Below are positions 34,342 through 46,521 of a DNA stretch of 64,000 bases, in pieces. The position numbers were made by a program, and so were the translations under genes. The notes beneath the pieces were generated by a model that saw nothing but the letters and a program-made list of their open reading frames with translations, made no database searches and was not told the DNA's origin. Origin of the DNA: Hsuehochloa calcarea (taxonomy: Eukaryota > Streptophyta > Magnoliopsida > Poales > Poaceae); NCBI GenBank assembly GCA_036346395.1, contig CM070594.1, forward strand, positions 24,895,385 through 24,959,384. The letters run 5' to 3'. The first letter of the stretch is position 1, and the number at the start of each line of letters is the position of its first letter.

Positions 34342-37300
34342 TGTACGCCCCGTGTCATTACCTTAGGGATAATCACACTTAGGCACATGGATTACTATTT
34401 GTCTGTTCGGTAGAACACCGCTCCGACGAATAGCAAGCCATTATCAGAGTAGGCAGCAGAACAATAAGGTGGAAACTGTTCTTTATTATGACAGTTAACC
34501 ACGCAAGACTAAGATTATGTACAAGCGGTAAATTACAAAACTGCCAAAAGAATTGGGACCAAGTCCCTTATCTTGCCTTCCTTGCACCCTCCAACTTCTA
34601 GCTGTCCCAACTGCTGAATAAAATGCCCCTCTCACCCTGTTCCTCGTAGACAAGTTATAGCCTCCTGCGGCGTATTTGGTACCTGTATGCTCTTCGTCCA
34701 CTCGGGATACTTCCCGACCGGACTAGGATCTACAAAGGAGAATACTAACAAGGTTGAGTACAGATGTACTCAGCAAGCATTAAATAGCAACATATGCACT
34801 GAATGACTCATCTCTGTCTGTTATCACATTTTCTATCTCATCTCATTTCTGAAAATAAATCATTAAAACATTAGGTGACAAATTTTAATACTGAAAACAC
34901 TACTGGTCACTCGGAGAGAAGATAAACACCTAGTGGTTCCCGTAGACTCCAATCCAGGAGACTGGCATGAATTCATGATTTGTATAGCACTGCGCAGGCT
35001 TGTACCACTTTACCCATAGCTATTCTGAACTCTAAAATGAACCAGGTTCCCAGCATTTCCTTTGATGCGGGCTCAAGTTCAGAATACAGAACGTTTTCCA
35101 GGTTACGTGATTAATTTCTCCACCCATTACTTTCCGTCGGTGCCGACCTCGTCTTCACACCGAGTTCTGGTAATGTTGGTTGAGGCATCTCCTGTCCTGC
35201 ACTCAACACTCCACCTTAGCGCTATAGCGCCTTGGATCCCCCACTTCCTGACTTCTCCTACGGTCCCCGGGTTCCTCCATATCACACTCACACCTATTAC
35301 TTACCCATTGTGGAAAGCATAATCACGTAACAAGGTAGCATTTTACGCGCGAAACGGAAAATGGTTGGCACTTGATTACTGACATCGTAGAGTAAGAGTT
35401 TTGTTGGTCCTTATATTTTACCCATATGTAAAGGGGTCCCACCTCTTACCACATCATCATTTTCTCATTTTCTTCCCCTGCCCTGGGTCCCCTTTACCAG
35501 CCATATCATAATATTATCACATTTCTTTTCATCATTCTCATTCTTTCCGTTATCATCTCAATCATTTGATTTAAGTTTTTGAGAAATAAATTTTGGATGC
35601 AATACGTCTAATACAGCAATATACGGTTTACATTTAAAATAGCTGTATTGATGTTCAAGAGGATCGCTTGCCTTCAGAATTGCAGAAAAGATCGTAGTCG
35701 ACGAAATCTATACCAACTACACCTGCAGGTGTCGGCTCAACTGCTGCAATTATACGACGGCGATAATAATAAATAATTAGGCAAATACTTAGTGGTTTTA
35801 TGTGAAATTATATGAATAAACTGCTAATGCAACTCCTATTGGTTAGTCAATTTTACTTTACAAATATTTTTCGAATCCCGGCCCAGTTAGCACTTTCCCA
35901 CTAAAGTCGCTCTACGGTTCGCTACGCCTACACGAATTACCCGAGTGCACACTACTACCAATGCCTTAATACACACAAAAGAGGTGGCTCTAATTAATTA
36001 AATAAATACAAGCTATGCCGATTTTTCTAAAGTTTTATATACTCAACTCCTACACCTAATCACCAAATCAACTCCTTACTTATTCTTAAATTCCCTACTT
36101 CCCTGATCACCCCCCTAATCACCTACCTAAATTTCCTAACCCTAATCTCTCCCCCCTTTCTCTCCACCTAATCTCTCTCCCCCTACCCATTCGGCCGACA
36201 CCACCCAGACGCCTCCTCTTCCCCACTCCTTCCTCCAAAACAACTTGACCGGCTCTCCCTCTCTTCACTCTTGGCGCCGTCGCCCTCCATCCGGTCGCCT
36301 TCCCGGCCCCTGTCTGCCCCTGCGCTGCTCTCCCCACGCGCCCGACATCGCCTCGCCCCCTCTGGCTTCCCCCCTTCGGCGCGGCCTAGCGTCCAGTGCC
36401 TCCTCGGCTAGGTTTCCGGCTCGGTGAGCTCTCCGGCCCGGCCGGCTCGCCCTCCCGGCCGCCATGGCTCCACAGATCCAGCCCGGCCCTACTCTCCTCC
36501 CGGTTCTCTACACCATCCCCCTCTTCACTTGGCGTGGCCGAGGCTGCGCCGCCGCGCGCTCCTCGACCTCCCTTCGCTCGGTCCCGCCACTCGGTTCGAC
36601 CTCTCCTCTCTCACTCGATCTGGTGTGCCCCGACTCGGCCTCTGCCCGAATCGACTCGGGCTCGCCACCGGTCCTGCCGGCCCGGCCTCGATCAAGGCCT
36701 TCGGCCTCGCCTTACGGTTCGGTTCCATTCTTGGATTGGTTCCCGCTCCAAATTGGTTTTAGGCTAAGTGATTTTAGTACTAATGCACTACCGCAAGTCG
36801 ATGATTTTTGTATGCATGTTCATGGTGATGGATTTGGGGTGAGGGAAGCTCTTTGAGGATGAATGGCTCTACCGCTGCGAAAATGGAGGGTGGCGGCTTG
36901 GTTGCTCTTGAAGTAAGCCCTCATCGATCTCCTCTCTACTCACCTAGTGCTCGTGATGTGGTGAATGATAGATGATGATGAACCGACTGGTGGTATGTGG
37001 AGATGATGTGCATCTGTGAATGATTTCGATGAGTGTAATGCATCTTGAGGTGCACTGGGGTTACCTCTTGATGAATGCAGGTTGAGAGCGAGAGGGTGGC
37101 AAAGGCTTGTCTTGGTGGTGCTCCCTCTTCTTCTCCCTGCTCCACGATTCCATGGATGCGGTTGCTGGCCTGGTGGTTCTCCCTCCTGGTGCCAACTTTG
37201 ATACCCATGGCCTTGTGGTCTTGCCATCTTGTCCTCCTCCTCCTTCGGCTGGATGGATGGGGATCTGGAGGTGGGGAATGGAGTTGTGTTTGGCTGTGGG

Positions 37301-38260
37301 TTTTCTTGAGCTTCTGGCAGTGTGGGTGTGGCCTTGTGTTCTGGCTTTGTGTGGGGGATGCATCTCGGCTGGGGGGTCTTGGCCTTGTGTTTCTGCTGGT
37401 CTGGGTGTGGGACGCTTGGTTGGGTTTTGGCTTTGCAATGCTTTGGTTTGAGGGGCTTGTCTGAGCTGGGTTTGTGCTGGCTCTGGGGCTGGCTTGTCTT
37501 TGGCCGCGAAGGGTGCACTTCACTGGGAGCGAACTCGTCCGCCGCCTTGCACGGGCTGTTAATGACCACTATGCCCTTATGCTCACCGGCTGACTCTCCC
37601 TAGATATTTTTGGGCTGAGGGCAATTTGGTCAATTGACTGGCAATTCACTATGTGAGGGATTTTCTGCAGTCGAGGCAATCTGATATTCGTAGGTGTTGG
37701 ATTCGAAAATGCCAAATGATGAAACCTACGGAAATAAGACGGCGCCGATTATCTTAGGTTGGTATAGGTATCGTGAGTATCCGGTCTTGGCCGATTTGGG
37801 TTTGCCTAGGTGACTTGAAAAGCAGGATCTTGGGTTAACCCAAGTTGGTTTGGGTAGTCTTGATACTCGAGTCTTGCGACTAATCTAGGTCGATCACGGG
37901 AACCGCGATGATTCCTACTGTACTCTGACGGCAAACTACTTTATTCTAACTCTATTCTATAGTTTTTGAATTGCTAATGGTCTTGTGGTTGATTGGCGGA
38001 CAATGGAGCTGGGAATTTCGGATTGAGTCGAGGAAGACGGTTTGACTGGACGGTGATGAACGAACAATGCTTCAAGGAAGACTTCAGCGATATGCAATGC
38101 AAGATTTTAATTTAATCTTTTTGTAATATACTCAAAGTTGTAAAACATGATCCATTACGATGTAATAAATTCTTGTAATACTTGAGTTCAGAAAATTTTT
38201 ATTTACTGCTAACCAGCTATTAATGTTAATTAGATTAGTCTGATTTTCCGGGTTCTCACA
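34342..38260 (-). repeat. 3' LTR of Gypsy 3 (3919 bp)
   Basis: Direct repeat of 47367-51280. On the minus strand it begins TGTGAGAACCCGG right after the polypurine tract. A TATA-like TATATAAAAC is on the minus strand at about 36045-36036 (copied at about 49066 in the other LTR). A GC-rich block (36120-36780) and a G/T-rich block (37060-37530) give long ORFs in several frames, but the two LTR copies do not keep those frames. The left end has lost one G (TGTACG for TGTGACG). Confidence 0.9.
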
Positions 38261-38277
38261 TCCTCCCCCCCTTGAAG
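38261..38277 (-). other. Polypurine tract of Gypsy 3
   Basis: The minus strand reads CTTCAAGGGGGGGAGGA and directly abuts the 3' LTR start TGTGAG. This primes plus-strand DNA synthesis. The preceding GGGGACGAAATTTC is typical of Del/Tekay-type Gypsy elements. Confidence 0.85.
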
Positions 38278-38303
38278 AAATTTCGTCCCCGAAATTTGGG
38301 ATC

Positions 38304-38560
38304 TCACTTGAACCGGTTGGGGTAGGCTTCACGTAGTCATTCCTCGTTTCTCCACGTGGTTTTGCTGACGGGGTGACTTCTCCATTTCACCTTGCAAGAA
38401 TGAATCATTTGGTTCCATGACTTAGGTCTTCTGTCGCTAGAATGTTCACGCGATGCTTGCCATACGTGAGATCACTTCACAATGATGTATCAAGATTGGT
38501 CACATGTTGAGATGGGTCCCTCCAGCATTTTCTGAGTTGAGGTGCAAGAAATATGTTGTA
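38304..38560 (-). pseudogene. C-terminal end of Gypsy 3 pol (chromodomain-like)
   Basis: On the minus strand 38391-38304 reads VKWRSHPVSKTTWRNEE, one stop codon, then LREAYPNRFK and a stop. This fits the last part of the chromodomain tail of chromovirus integrases (W..HP...TWE.E..L....P.LF). Upstream, HRVNILATEDLSHGT near 38462-38418 is plausible linker. The chromodomain would steer integration toward particular chromatin. It is broken by the internal stop and cut from the rest of pol. Confidence 0.6.
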
Positions 38561-38689
38561 GATTCGTGATAACTAGTTCGGTAATTCCAGTCGATATGCT
38601 AAGGTGCCTTTACACTTTATTATCCGAACTGGTTTCTCTGTTAATCCATATCAGCGCATAGAGGTGGGAGGTTGGCGTGCTTTCCTGCC

Positions 38690-39540
38690 AGCCCAAAGCC
38701 CGGCCGGGCCAAAGACGGCCCAAGCACGGCCGACCCTACGTGGCGAGGTAGGTGGCCCGACCGAATGGTCGGGGTGCTTGGCCGCAAGCCGTCGGTCGGC
38801 ACAAGACGCGACGGCGGCAAACCGTGCGTCTTTCCGCAAGACGGACGCTGAGCACGGCTGGGCCGGCCGAAGACGCCCGCCGCGGTACGCCTCCGTCTTG
38901 CCGTGGCGCCTATGCCTCGCCCGCCGCTCTGTGCGCCCGTGGCGCCGCGCCTCGCCCCGCTCTCGTGCGCCGTGGCCGCCAGCCGCCCGCCTCCGTCTTG
39001 CCGGGGCCACCGCGGGAGGAGGTGGGAAGGGGATGGGCCGGAGGCGACAGGAGGCCGGAGGCGACGGGAAGGGGATGGAGCCTCCCTCCTCCCTCGCTGC
39101 CTCCCTTCCCCGCGCCGCCCCTCCGTCGCGGGCCGCCTCCGCCCTCCGTCTTGGGGGCGCCTCCCTTCCCCGCCCGCCGCCTCTTCCACGCCGCCAGCCC
39201 CCGCCTCGTCTTGGCCGGGGCGCCTCCCCTCCCCTCCCGCCGCCCGCCTCCCTTCCCCCAGCGGCGGGCTGCGGAGGGGCGACGAGGGACGGGGTGGAGG
39301 CGACAGGGAGGCGAGGGCGAGGCGACGGGTGGACCGGTGGAGGCGGGGCGGCGTCAGCGGGGCGACACAGGCGGAGGGAGGCGGCGGGGAGGGGAGGCGA
39401 GGCGAGGCGCGAGGAGACGGAGCGAGCGCGGAGGAGAGAGAGCGAGGGAGGCGAGGGGCGGAGGGAGCGAGGGGAGACGAGGCGCGCGTCGCGTGGAAAA
39501 AGAGGGGAGGGCGTTGCGTGGAAAAAGGGAGGAGAAACCG
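38690..39540 (+). repeat. GC-rich left arm of the hAT element
   Basis: Very GC-rich sequence with degenerate repeats of CGCCTCCGTCTTG...GGGGCGCCTCCCTTCCCC (about 38985-39260), then CGGAGGCGACGG-type repeats on the other strand sense. Long ORFs exist in five frames here, which points to base composition rather than coding. It is probably the promoter and leader of the transposase gene. Confidence 0.55.
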
Positions 39541-39621
39541 AGAGAGGAGAGGGGAGAGAGAGAGAGAGAGAGGAGGGGGGAGAAACCGAGAGAGGGATAG
39601 AATTCGGGAGAGGGAGAGGGA

Positions 39622-39657
<36 letters not shown>

Positions 39658-39745
39658 GGGAGAGGGAGAGAGAGAGAGAGAGAGAATGTCTTTTCGTGGG
39701 ACATCCAGGGAGAGAGAGAAAACGGGAGAGGGAGAGAGAGGGGCA
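39541..39745. repeat. (GA)n microsatellite
   Basis: Interrupted GAGAGAGA / GAGAGG runs, with pure GA stretches near 39555-39575, 39627-39653 and 39666-39686. It lies between the GC-rich arm and the transposase exons. It may be a GAGA-type promoter element, but this is inference. Confidence 0.8.
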
Positions 39746-40111
39746 AAGGAATCGATCAAGACACAAGTCACGCAGCGTTGGAATCAACTCAACACAGCTT
39801 CGCTTTCTCTCAAATCAAGTCACTTTGCTTTCAAATCAACTCAACACAGCTTCGCTTTTAAGTCACACAATGTTCGGATTTCGGAAGCGCAACGTTCGAA
39901 AACTTCAACGTTCGGCAACTCACCGTGCGTCCGTGCCTATAAAATCACCAAGCATTCGTCAATCGTTTTGCTCACCAACGAAAATCAACTCACTGATCTC
40001 TTTTCTTCACCATACAAAAAACAGCTTTCATTTCTTCATCATCCCATCTACTCTCCTCATTTCTTCAACATCCATCTACTCTCCCCATTTATTCACCATC
40101 TATTCACCCAT

Positions 40112-42300
40112 TATGCTGCCAAGGAGTGAGCACCAAGGAGTTCCCGAGGCGGTATGCTCTGAGGAGTCGGAGCACAAAAGGACAGCAGGCGACTTAGTGT
40201 AGCTCTGCCGTCGCTCCCTAGTCCTCTTCAGCTCAGACTCCGTTGATGGTCGCGATTCGCCAAGCATGGGAGACTACGGCATGGATGATCGTCATATGGG
40301 CGATGCGGAGGGCTACGAGGAGTACCAGTGGTCCGAGCCAATGGGGCCTCGAGTTCTCTCCGCGACCACGACGGCAACATTGGCGGAGTGGCCGAAGGGC
40401 TAATTGCTGAAGCACATGACACGGAGCCGGAAATCCAAGACGGCCAAGCGGTGATATCGCAACATGTAATTATTGCCAAGCTAAATTATCTGCTCGTGCA
40501 TTACCGAGGACGGGGCACTTGAACCGGCACTACAAAGCATGCTTGCGCAAGATCGGGCCTTGAGCCGAGGGGAGGAGTACAAGCGCAGCTAAACTTCGAG
40601 GCGGATGGCTCTGTAAGTACTTGGGTATACAACCCGCTTTACGCTCGTGAGGAAATTGCTAGATATATTGTTGCGAAGATCAACCAATTAGGATGGGTGA
40701 AAGTCGCGTTGAAAAAATGATCCAACGCGCTTTTGCCCGATACCAACATGTTAGTAGGAGAACCACTACATCGATATTTTACGGATGTATCGTAAGGAAC
40801 TAGCGAGCTAAAAGAATTATTCCTACAAGTTCGGTTCTCTTTGCTATAACTTCGGATATTTGGACATCATCACACCGTAGAAGTGCCTACCTTAGTGTTG
40901 TAGCCCATTATTTAGACGACAATTATAAACTAAACAAGAGAGTCATAGGGTTTAAGCTAATTAACGAATCACACACGGGAGAGGCCATTGCCGAGCGTAT
41001 ACTACGTGCTTGATGATTTTAAGATAGACAATAAGATTGCTTCTATAACTCTTGATAACGCATCGACCAACACGATCGCTATGAACATCCTCACCCCAAG
41101 CTTGCGGGCGTATATTGGTGGTTATGTTCTCCACCGAGATCGTATGTCATATCTTGAACCTTGTTGTTCAAGATGGTATGCGCGATTGGCGGATTTTTGA
41201 ACAATGTACGCTGACGCTCGTTCGCTACCTCACAAATTCCCAACAAGTGACAACTAGGTTCATGGAGTATTCTTGCGGCCAATGGGAAGGAACCAAGAAA
41301 ATTCGGTCTTGACATGAAGGTGAGGTGGAACTCGACCTATATCATGTTAAAGAAGTTACAAGGGCGAACATATCATATCCGCTTTTGTTAACGCTAACTC
41401 TCAAGACAATGAACTAGTAGTTACTAATTCAGATTGGCGATTGCTAGTCATTTTAGAGAGTTTTAAAACCTTTTATAAAGCAACAAAGATGTTATCTAGT
41501 GTTTATTACCCTACCTCTCCCTTAGTTATAGAATATATTTGGTTAATTGCGGATAAGATTGCCAAATCTAGGAAGGATCCACTTTTAGGTCATCTTTGTC
41601 GCACTAATGCGGAAAAATTTATTAAATATTTTGGTTCTATTTCACACGTGTATTGCTTTGCTATCATTTTCGATCCTCTGAAAAAGTTGCGAGTTTGCGG
41701 CTCGATGCGGAGGGAATAGGTGAATGCCTCGGTCTTGATTACTCGGAAGCTTTCGCACATGTCAAAGATGAGCTTTTTCGTGTTTTCGCATGTATCATGA
41801 CAAATTTAGCGGCGTACGAGATCGGATGCCTCCACGGGTAGCGACAAGGAAAGAAAAGCTTGACATCCGACTTGTGGAAGAAGCTAAAGGGCAAGTCCAG
41901 CTTCTTCGTCCTCTCAATCTCGAGCGGCTCCGTGTGGAATCTCGTCTCGAGCTAAACCACTACGGAGCATGATTTTGCAAACATCGATCCCGATCTTTCC
42001 GGTGAAAAGATAGACTTGCTCGAGTGGTGGAAGAACAACAAGCGGACATTTCTGTCTTGTCACATTTTGCACGGATGTTCTGCTTGGTGCGGTGTCCTTG
42101 TCTCTTGAAGCAACGTTGGCATGGCAGGAGAATAATTGAAGAAAGAAGATCATCCTCACGCCTAAGATGGTGGAGGCAATCACATGCGCAAAGGGTGGAA
42201 TTGGCTAAAGAGCAAGAATGACATCAAGCTGGAGGATCTTGAGATCGTCGGTATCTTGACCTCGAACGCATGAACGATCTCGACATTGATGAGTAGTTAG
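40112..42300 (+). pseudogene. hAT transposase (frameshifted)
   Basis: A BED zinc finger is at 40465-40560: Cys codons 40465 and 40474 (C-x2-C), His codons 40516 and 40528 (H-x3-H), with GHLNRHYKAC around the His pair. Core blocks follow in order: NPLYAREEIAR (about 40639), SDIWTSSHRR (about 40854), YNLDN-type TLDNAST with its Asp at 41054-41056, CHILNLVVQDGM (about 41143), DMKVRWNSTY (41311-41340), and a C-terminal hATC-type dimerisation block with RIIEERRSS (about 42131-42157). At least six frame changes interrupt it. The enzyme would cut and paste the element. It is inactive as written, but some breaks fall at CTG/CAG sites and may be sequence errors. Confidence 0.8.
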
Positions 42301-42745
42301 TATGTACACATGTTGTTCTTGTACTCTTTTCCTTACTCGGGAACCCCACTGGGCGTAAGGTTTTAACGAGGCAATAACATTGTATCTAAAATATCAATAA
42401 AAATTCAATTTTCCTCGAAATATTTACGTGCCCATGTTTTTACCAATTAATTCAATTTTAACTAGGTTCTTTATTAGGCGGACACGAGAGGAATGAAGAT
42501 GATTGTCGCCACCATCATCGCCACCTCCGCCGTATATAGTAATTTTAAATTTGGGCTTGGTGGCAGCACGCACGACCCAAAGACGATGGGCTTTGGGCGT
42601 GCTCGGGCTGGCCGGAGGCGAAGTGGGCGACGCGGCGCGGCATGATAGAGTGGCCGGCCGGCGCAGACGCAGACGATGCGACCCGGCACGGTGGGCTCGG
42701 GCGGGCCGCAAGACGCACGACCCAACTCCCACCTCTATCAGCGCA

Positions 42746-43150
42746 CCCTGTATATAGGTGATACCTTTAAATACTCCTGATTCCAGACTTAAAGCTGTAG
42801 GTCTTTCCTATGTTGGTTGCGTAGCTCCTTCGCCTACATTAAGTGCTCTTGTGGTGCCTTCAAGTTAGTTGTATTCTCGTCGTTTTCCTGTACCAGATCA
42901 AGGCCTAGTAACGGTCTTTCTTCGACCATAAATCCATAGCTGGGTCATCTGTACTTTCTTGCGTAGAGGCCTCGTATGGTGTTATTTGAGTACTAGACTG
43001 GTAGTTGTTCCCGAAATTTGGTTGATAACCAATTCCATCTCCCGATTTGGGGGCATACCGGGTAATTTCTTAGGGAGTATATCTGAGAAGGCTATCACTA
43101 CTGGTATGTCCTTTATCTCCTTTGGTCACGGACTGGTCAATGTAGGATGA
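42746..43150 (-). pseudogene. Gypsy 3 RT N-terminal fragment
   Basis: On the minus strand about 43095-43005 reads DILPKKLPGMPPNREMELVI and then a QISGTT-like stretch. It matches the entry into Gypsy RT (usually LPGMPPDRE.EF.I....GT.P). The following 42990-42780 is weakly similar to the next RT part and is full of stops. The palm with YVDD, RNase H and integrase core are absent between here and the chromodomain-like end at 38391, so the loss came before or apart from the hAT insertion. Confidence 0.55.
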
Positions 43151-43540
43151 GATTGTTTTGGTGGACTTCTGATTCCGATGTATTGTATAGCAGCATAAAA
43201 TTTTAACAGCCGTTCTCTGTTCTAGGGGTGTCTTCACATGGTGTACTACTGTCCCGCTATGCTGAACAATATACTAAATCCCAAAAGCAGTATCCAGCTC
43301 AATTGCCGATCTCTAATGGAATTAGGAGATCTCCAATAAAATATAATCTCGATCATAGCAATAGATTGATCATGTGCATCAGTTTGCACCATCCTCATAA
43401 ATTCATCTCGCCCAACTGCCCAAGTCTACACCAACTTCTATTTGTCTTCCAAGCGAAATCATTTGCTAAAATTTCTGTGGCAAAATCAAATATCATAGCC
43501 TCATTTTAAATTGCAATGGAACCTTTGGCTAAAATTCTCC
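43151..43540. mobile_element. Gypsy 3 interior, unassigned
   Basis: Between the RT fragment and the ATCC-repeat domain. A protease would be expected here on the minus strand, but I see no D[ST]G motif in a usable frame. Nothing else is recognised. Confidence 0.4.
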
Positions 43541-44710
43541 AATTTCTATCATGTTATCATTTCTAAGATCAGTACGTCAAGCATTCATATTAAAGTCATA
43601 CTCTCCCAATCAATCTATTACCTCTGTTGATCCACCATACCATTGTTCACATTAATCCACCAACGACTGTAGATTAATCAGTCACTACTATTCAATTAAC
43701 TCTACCAATTTTATCAATTCCTTATAATTCAACCAATACACCGGCATTCCAATCATAACTCCCGATAGTTATCCAACTCCATTCCTTATTCATCACCTAT
43801 CAAGATCCGATTGCTCGTATTAGATTTCCACAATCACTAATGATTTATCTGGATCCAAATTCATTGTGCATTCATGTCCCCTAAATCCAATATGACCTAA
43901 TCGTCCAATTAGTTTAACAAAGTTTACCCATATATATCATAATTCAACTGATTCACCGAAAATTAACATCATGCACTGTTATGAACATCCAACATTTTCG
44001 TATTTCAATCATCACCTTTACGGGATCAATTCTCAATACTAATTTACCAGCAATGACTAAAATCTATTGGAATCCACTAAGATGTATTCTATAATCCAAC
44101 CAAAATTTATCTCTATATACCAACAAAGATATACTTCTTTGATCCAACCATAACACATTCCAATATTGAACAAATGCATTTCTATCATCCACAATAATAT
44201 ATTTCTAATAATCCGATTACGATGTAATCCCATGATCCAACAATGAGGAAATTCAATAATCCAACTCCGCAATTATATAATCCCACAATCCAATCTTCAA
44301 TAATAATCTATTTCCATAATTCAATATCCCTAACTCCAATAACCCAACAAATGTATTCCTAAAATCCAGTAGCCAACATTTAGTTCTACATCCAACAATA
44401 ATCCAATATTCACTAATCAAGCATTTCTAATAATCTTACATCCCTCAATCCAATATCGACAACAATTTATTTCTAGAATTCGACATTCATTCATCCAATA
44501 CTCAATAATCCAATAGTAATATATGGTTATGATCCAATCATTCAGTATCCAACAATTATCTAATTCTATGATCCCATATCCAACAATTCATTACTCCAGT
44601 ATCCAACCAATAATTTAATTGTATAATCTAATATCCCCAAACAATGTGTTTCTAGCAATCCCATATCCAATAATTTTGTAATCCCTCAATCCGATATTCA
44701 ACAATCGTGC
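43541..44710. repeat. AT-rich domain with dispersed ATCCAA motif
   Basis: About 1.15 kb of very AT-rich DNA in which ATCC occurs roughly thirty or more times by eye, mostly as AATCCAA, ATCCAACAAT or CAATCCAATA, with irregular spacing of 10-50 bp. On the minus strand this gives repeated Trp-Ile-Ile codons (TGGATTATT). It has no known domain and lies in the interior of Gypsy 3, outside both LTRs. Confidence 0.65.
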
Positions 44711-46520
44711 TATCTTCCGTCAGGTGGCGTGCTATACACTTCGCACATCTATGGCTATGTCAACAAGCTGCTACTGGGATATGAGTCTCTCAAAGGATGG
44801 GTTGAAAATTCTCAGCCCAGGTAATCCATATCGGGGTGGTGGTTATTGTGGTGTGCTTGGACAAGGTCCATGGGTAGGTGGAGGATGGTATGTGGTGGTC
44901 CTTAAGCCTTGGCCTGATGTAGTGGCAGATGTGGTTCCTGAGTACTGGAGTGTTTCAATTATTTGCCCTGGTGGCTCTCGGTATAACAGTAGTTCTGGAT
45001 TGATCAGGGGTTGGCCCGATGGGATCTATTTCTGGGTTTCTTGTTTCTTCATCCTATGGTAATAGATCCCCTCTTAGACCCATTCCTTGTTCTTCATTTC
45101 CTTGGTCTTTCATCCTAACTCGCCTAGGAAATCTCCAAATGGACGTTATCACTGTCATTCCTGCTGCTCGACCTATGACCATTGCCAGGAAAGAGGATTA
45201 AATACTTTACACTGATTGCTGGGGACAAAAGGAGGAATCATTCCCTTTGCTGATGTTTATCTTGACTTTAGTAGCTTTGCTGCAGGGAAAGGAATTTATT
45301 TTCTCAAAAGGTGGGAGTATTTTGCGAACTGCCTGACTTGATTTGGGTAGAACAGATACAACAGTACATTGGATGTACTGCCTACAATTGGAACACGTCC
45401 ACGAGTTGAGCCACTTTCTATGGTGTTTTTACCATAGTGCTCCTATAGGCCGAATGTAAAATTTCTTAGGAAGCAAAGGTCTCTCTTGGAAAGAAGAGGG
45501 GAGTAGTTGTACCAACAAAATCTGCACCTACTTATTTGGAAGAAGTCGATGGTTGCACTCCCAGAATACCACTGGTTGATGACAATTTATCCTCTAGTAT
45601 TGCCTTACTCTCAACAGGAAAAATGGAGTTGAAGATTGTGTCTATCCAGATATGTTGTAAGTACCACAATATCCTGATTGCTAGGTAGATATTGGGAAAA
45701 TTGAGCCAGTATAAGGTGTGCGAGGAGGACGTCGGAGGTAAGGTCCTTCCTTTATTGCTGTGCTTTGTGGTGTAAGATAGTTGGAAAAATCTCGGACAAC
45801 CGATCCTAGCCAAGATTATCTGAAGAGATCGGAGACTCTTGTTGAAAATAAGATTTGACGTAAACTCTCACCTCCACTTCATGGCTTAAAGCTCAATTTC
45901 CTCCTTTGAGAATCATGTACATATCTTTGAGATGTGTGCTTCCATATATAAACTTCTCGAGTTCAATTGGTGGAGAACACCAGATCACGCACATTTGATT
46001 GCAAGGATATCGCTTCCCAAGACGCCCTTCATCATCTGGATTTGCGGGTGTTGACAATTTGTTAGAAGGTGCTGAGGCTTCAAAAACCCTTTTTGCAAAA
46101 GACCATGGAGCGCTCTGCTCTTTACCACAAAGACCATGAATCCTCGAATGTATAATCTCTATTAGGCGTTCCGCTTCATCTCTATGAAAATGATTCTGTG
46201 TGATGATCTTCTCAATGTCAGCAAGTCCACTGCCATCATTTCGATTTCTGCACTCACTTTCTATTCTGCGGGGGAGGTGTTAAGAAATTAGTTGAGTCAG
46301 CTGTTGTACACATAAAATTTTAATTTGACGAGTTCTTACATTGGTTGTGCAATTTCTTACTTCTTGAGATGATTTGTGGTAGGAAGGGGTATCATATTTA
46401 TCTGGCAGAGGCTAACCCGAGGGTGAGTTGTTATGCCATACACAGTAAGCAAATAACACCAAGAAACAAAGAGATGCAAAAAGATCCAAATCCTATACTA
46501 CTTGAGTTTATCGTGCTCAG
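44711..46520. mobile_element. Gypsy 3 interior, unrecognised segment
   Basis: Includes a 112-codon plus-strand ORF (44724-45062) that is Gly/Trp-rich, with GGGYCGVLGQGPWVGGGW, opposite to the element's own direction. I do not recognise it, and gag capsid or CCHC motifs are not visible on the minus strand. The rest (45063-46520) has only short ORFs. It may be remains of gag plus acquired sequence. No function is proposed. Confidence 0.35.
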
Positions 46521-46521
46521 T

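Larger units (their letters stand above)
38659..42737 (+). mobile_element. hAT (Ac-like) DNA transposon, 4079 bp
   Basis: Terminal inverted repeats TAGAGGTGGGAG (38659-38670) and its reverse complement CTCCCACCTCTA (42726-42737) are perfect over 12 bp. Flanking 8-bp direct repeats TCAGCGCA (38651-38658 and 42738-42745) are identical; 8 bp is the hAT duplication size. Inside are a GC-rich left end, a GA-rich microsatellite, a BED zinc finger and hAT transposase coding (plus strand), and an AATAAA at about 42396-42401. Subterminal ACGCACGACCCAA repeats occur at about 42572 and 42713. It landed in the interior of Gypsy 3. Confidence 0.92.

Noticed and set aside
36119..37603. Pro/Arg/Ser-rich ORFs of 110-209 codons in the Gypsy 3 LTR, also at 49147-50593
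   Set aside because: The two LTR copies do not keep the same frames, and ORFs overlap on both strands. This is LTR sequence.
38604..40202. 532-codon plus-strand ORF and about 377-codon antisense ORFs over the same DNA
   Set aside because: The ORF starts outside the hAT element, reads through its terminal repeat and through a GA microsatellite, and equally long ORFs exist on the other strand. High GC removes stop codons; there is no protein domain.
44724..45062. 112-codon Gly/Trp-rich plus-strand ORF inside Gypsy 3
   Set aside because: It is opposite to the element's direction and unrecognised; noted in the interior description but not called as a gene.
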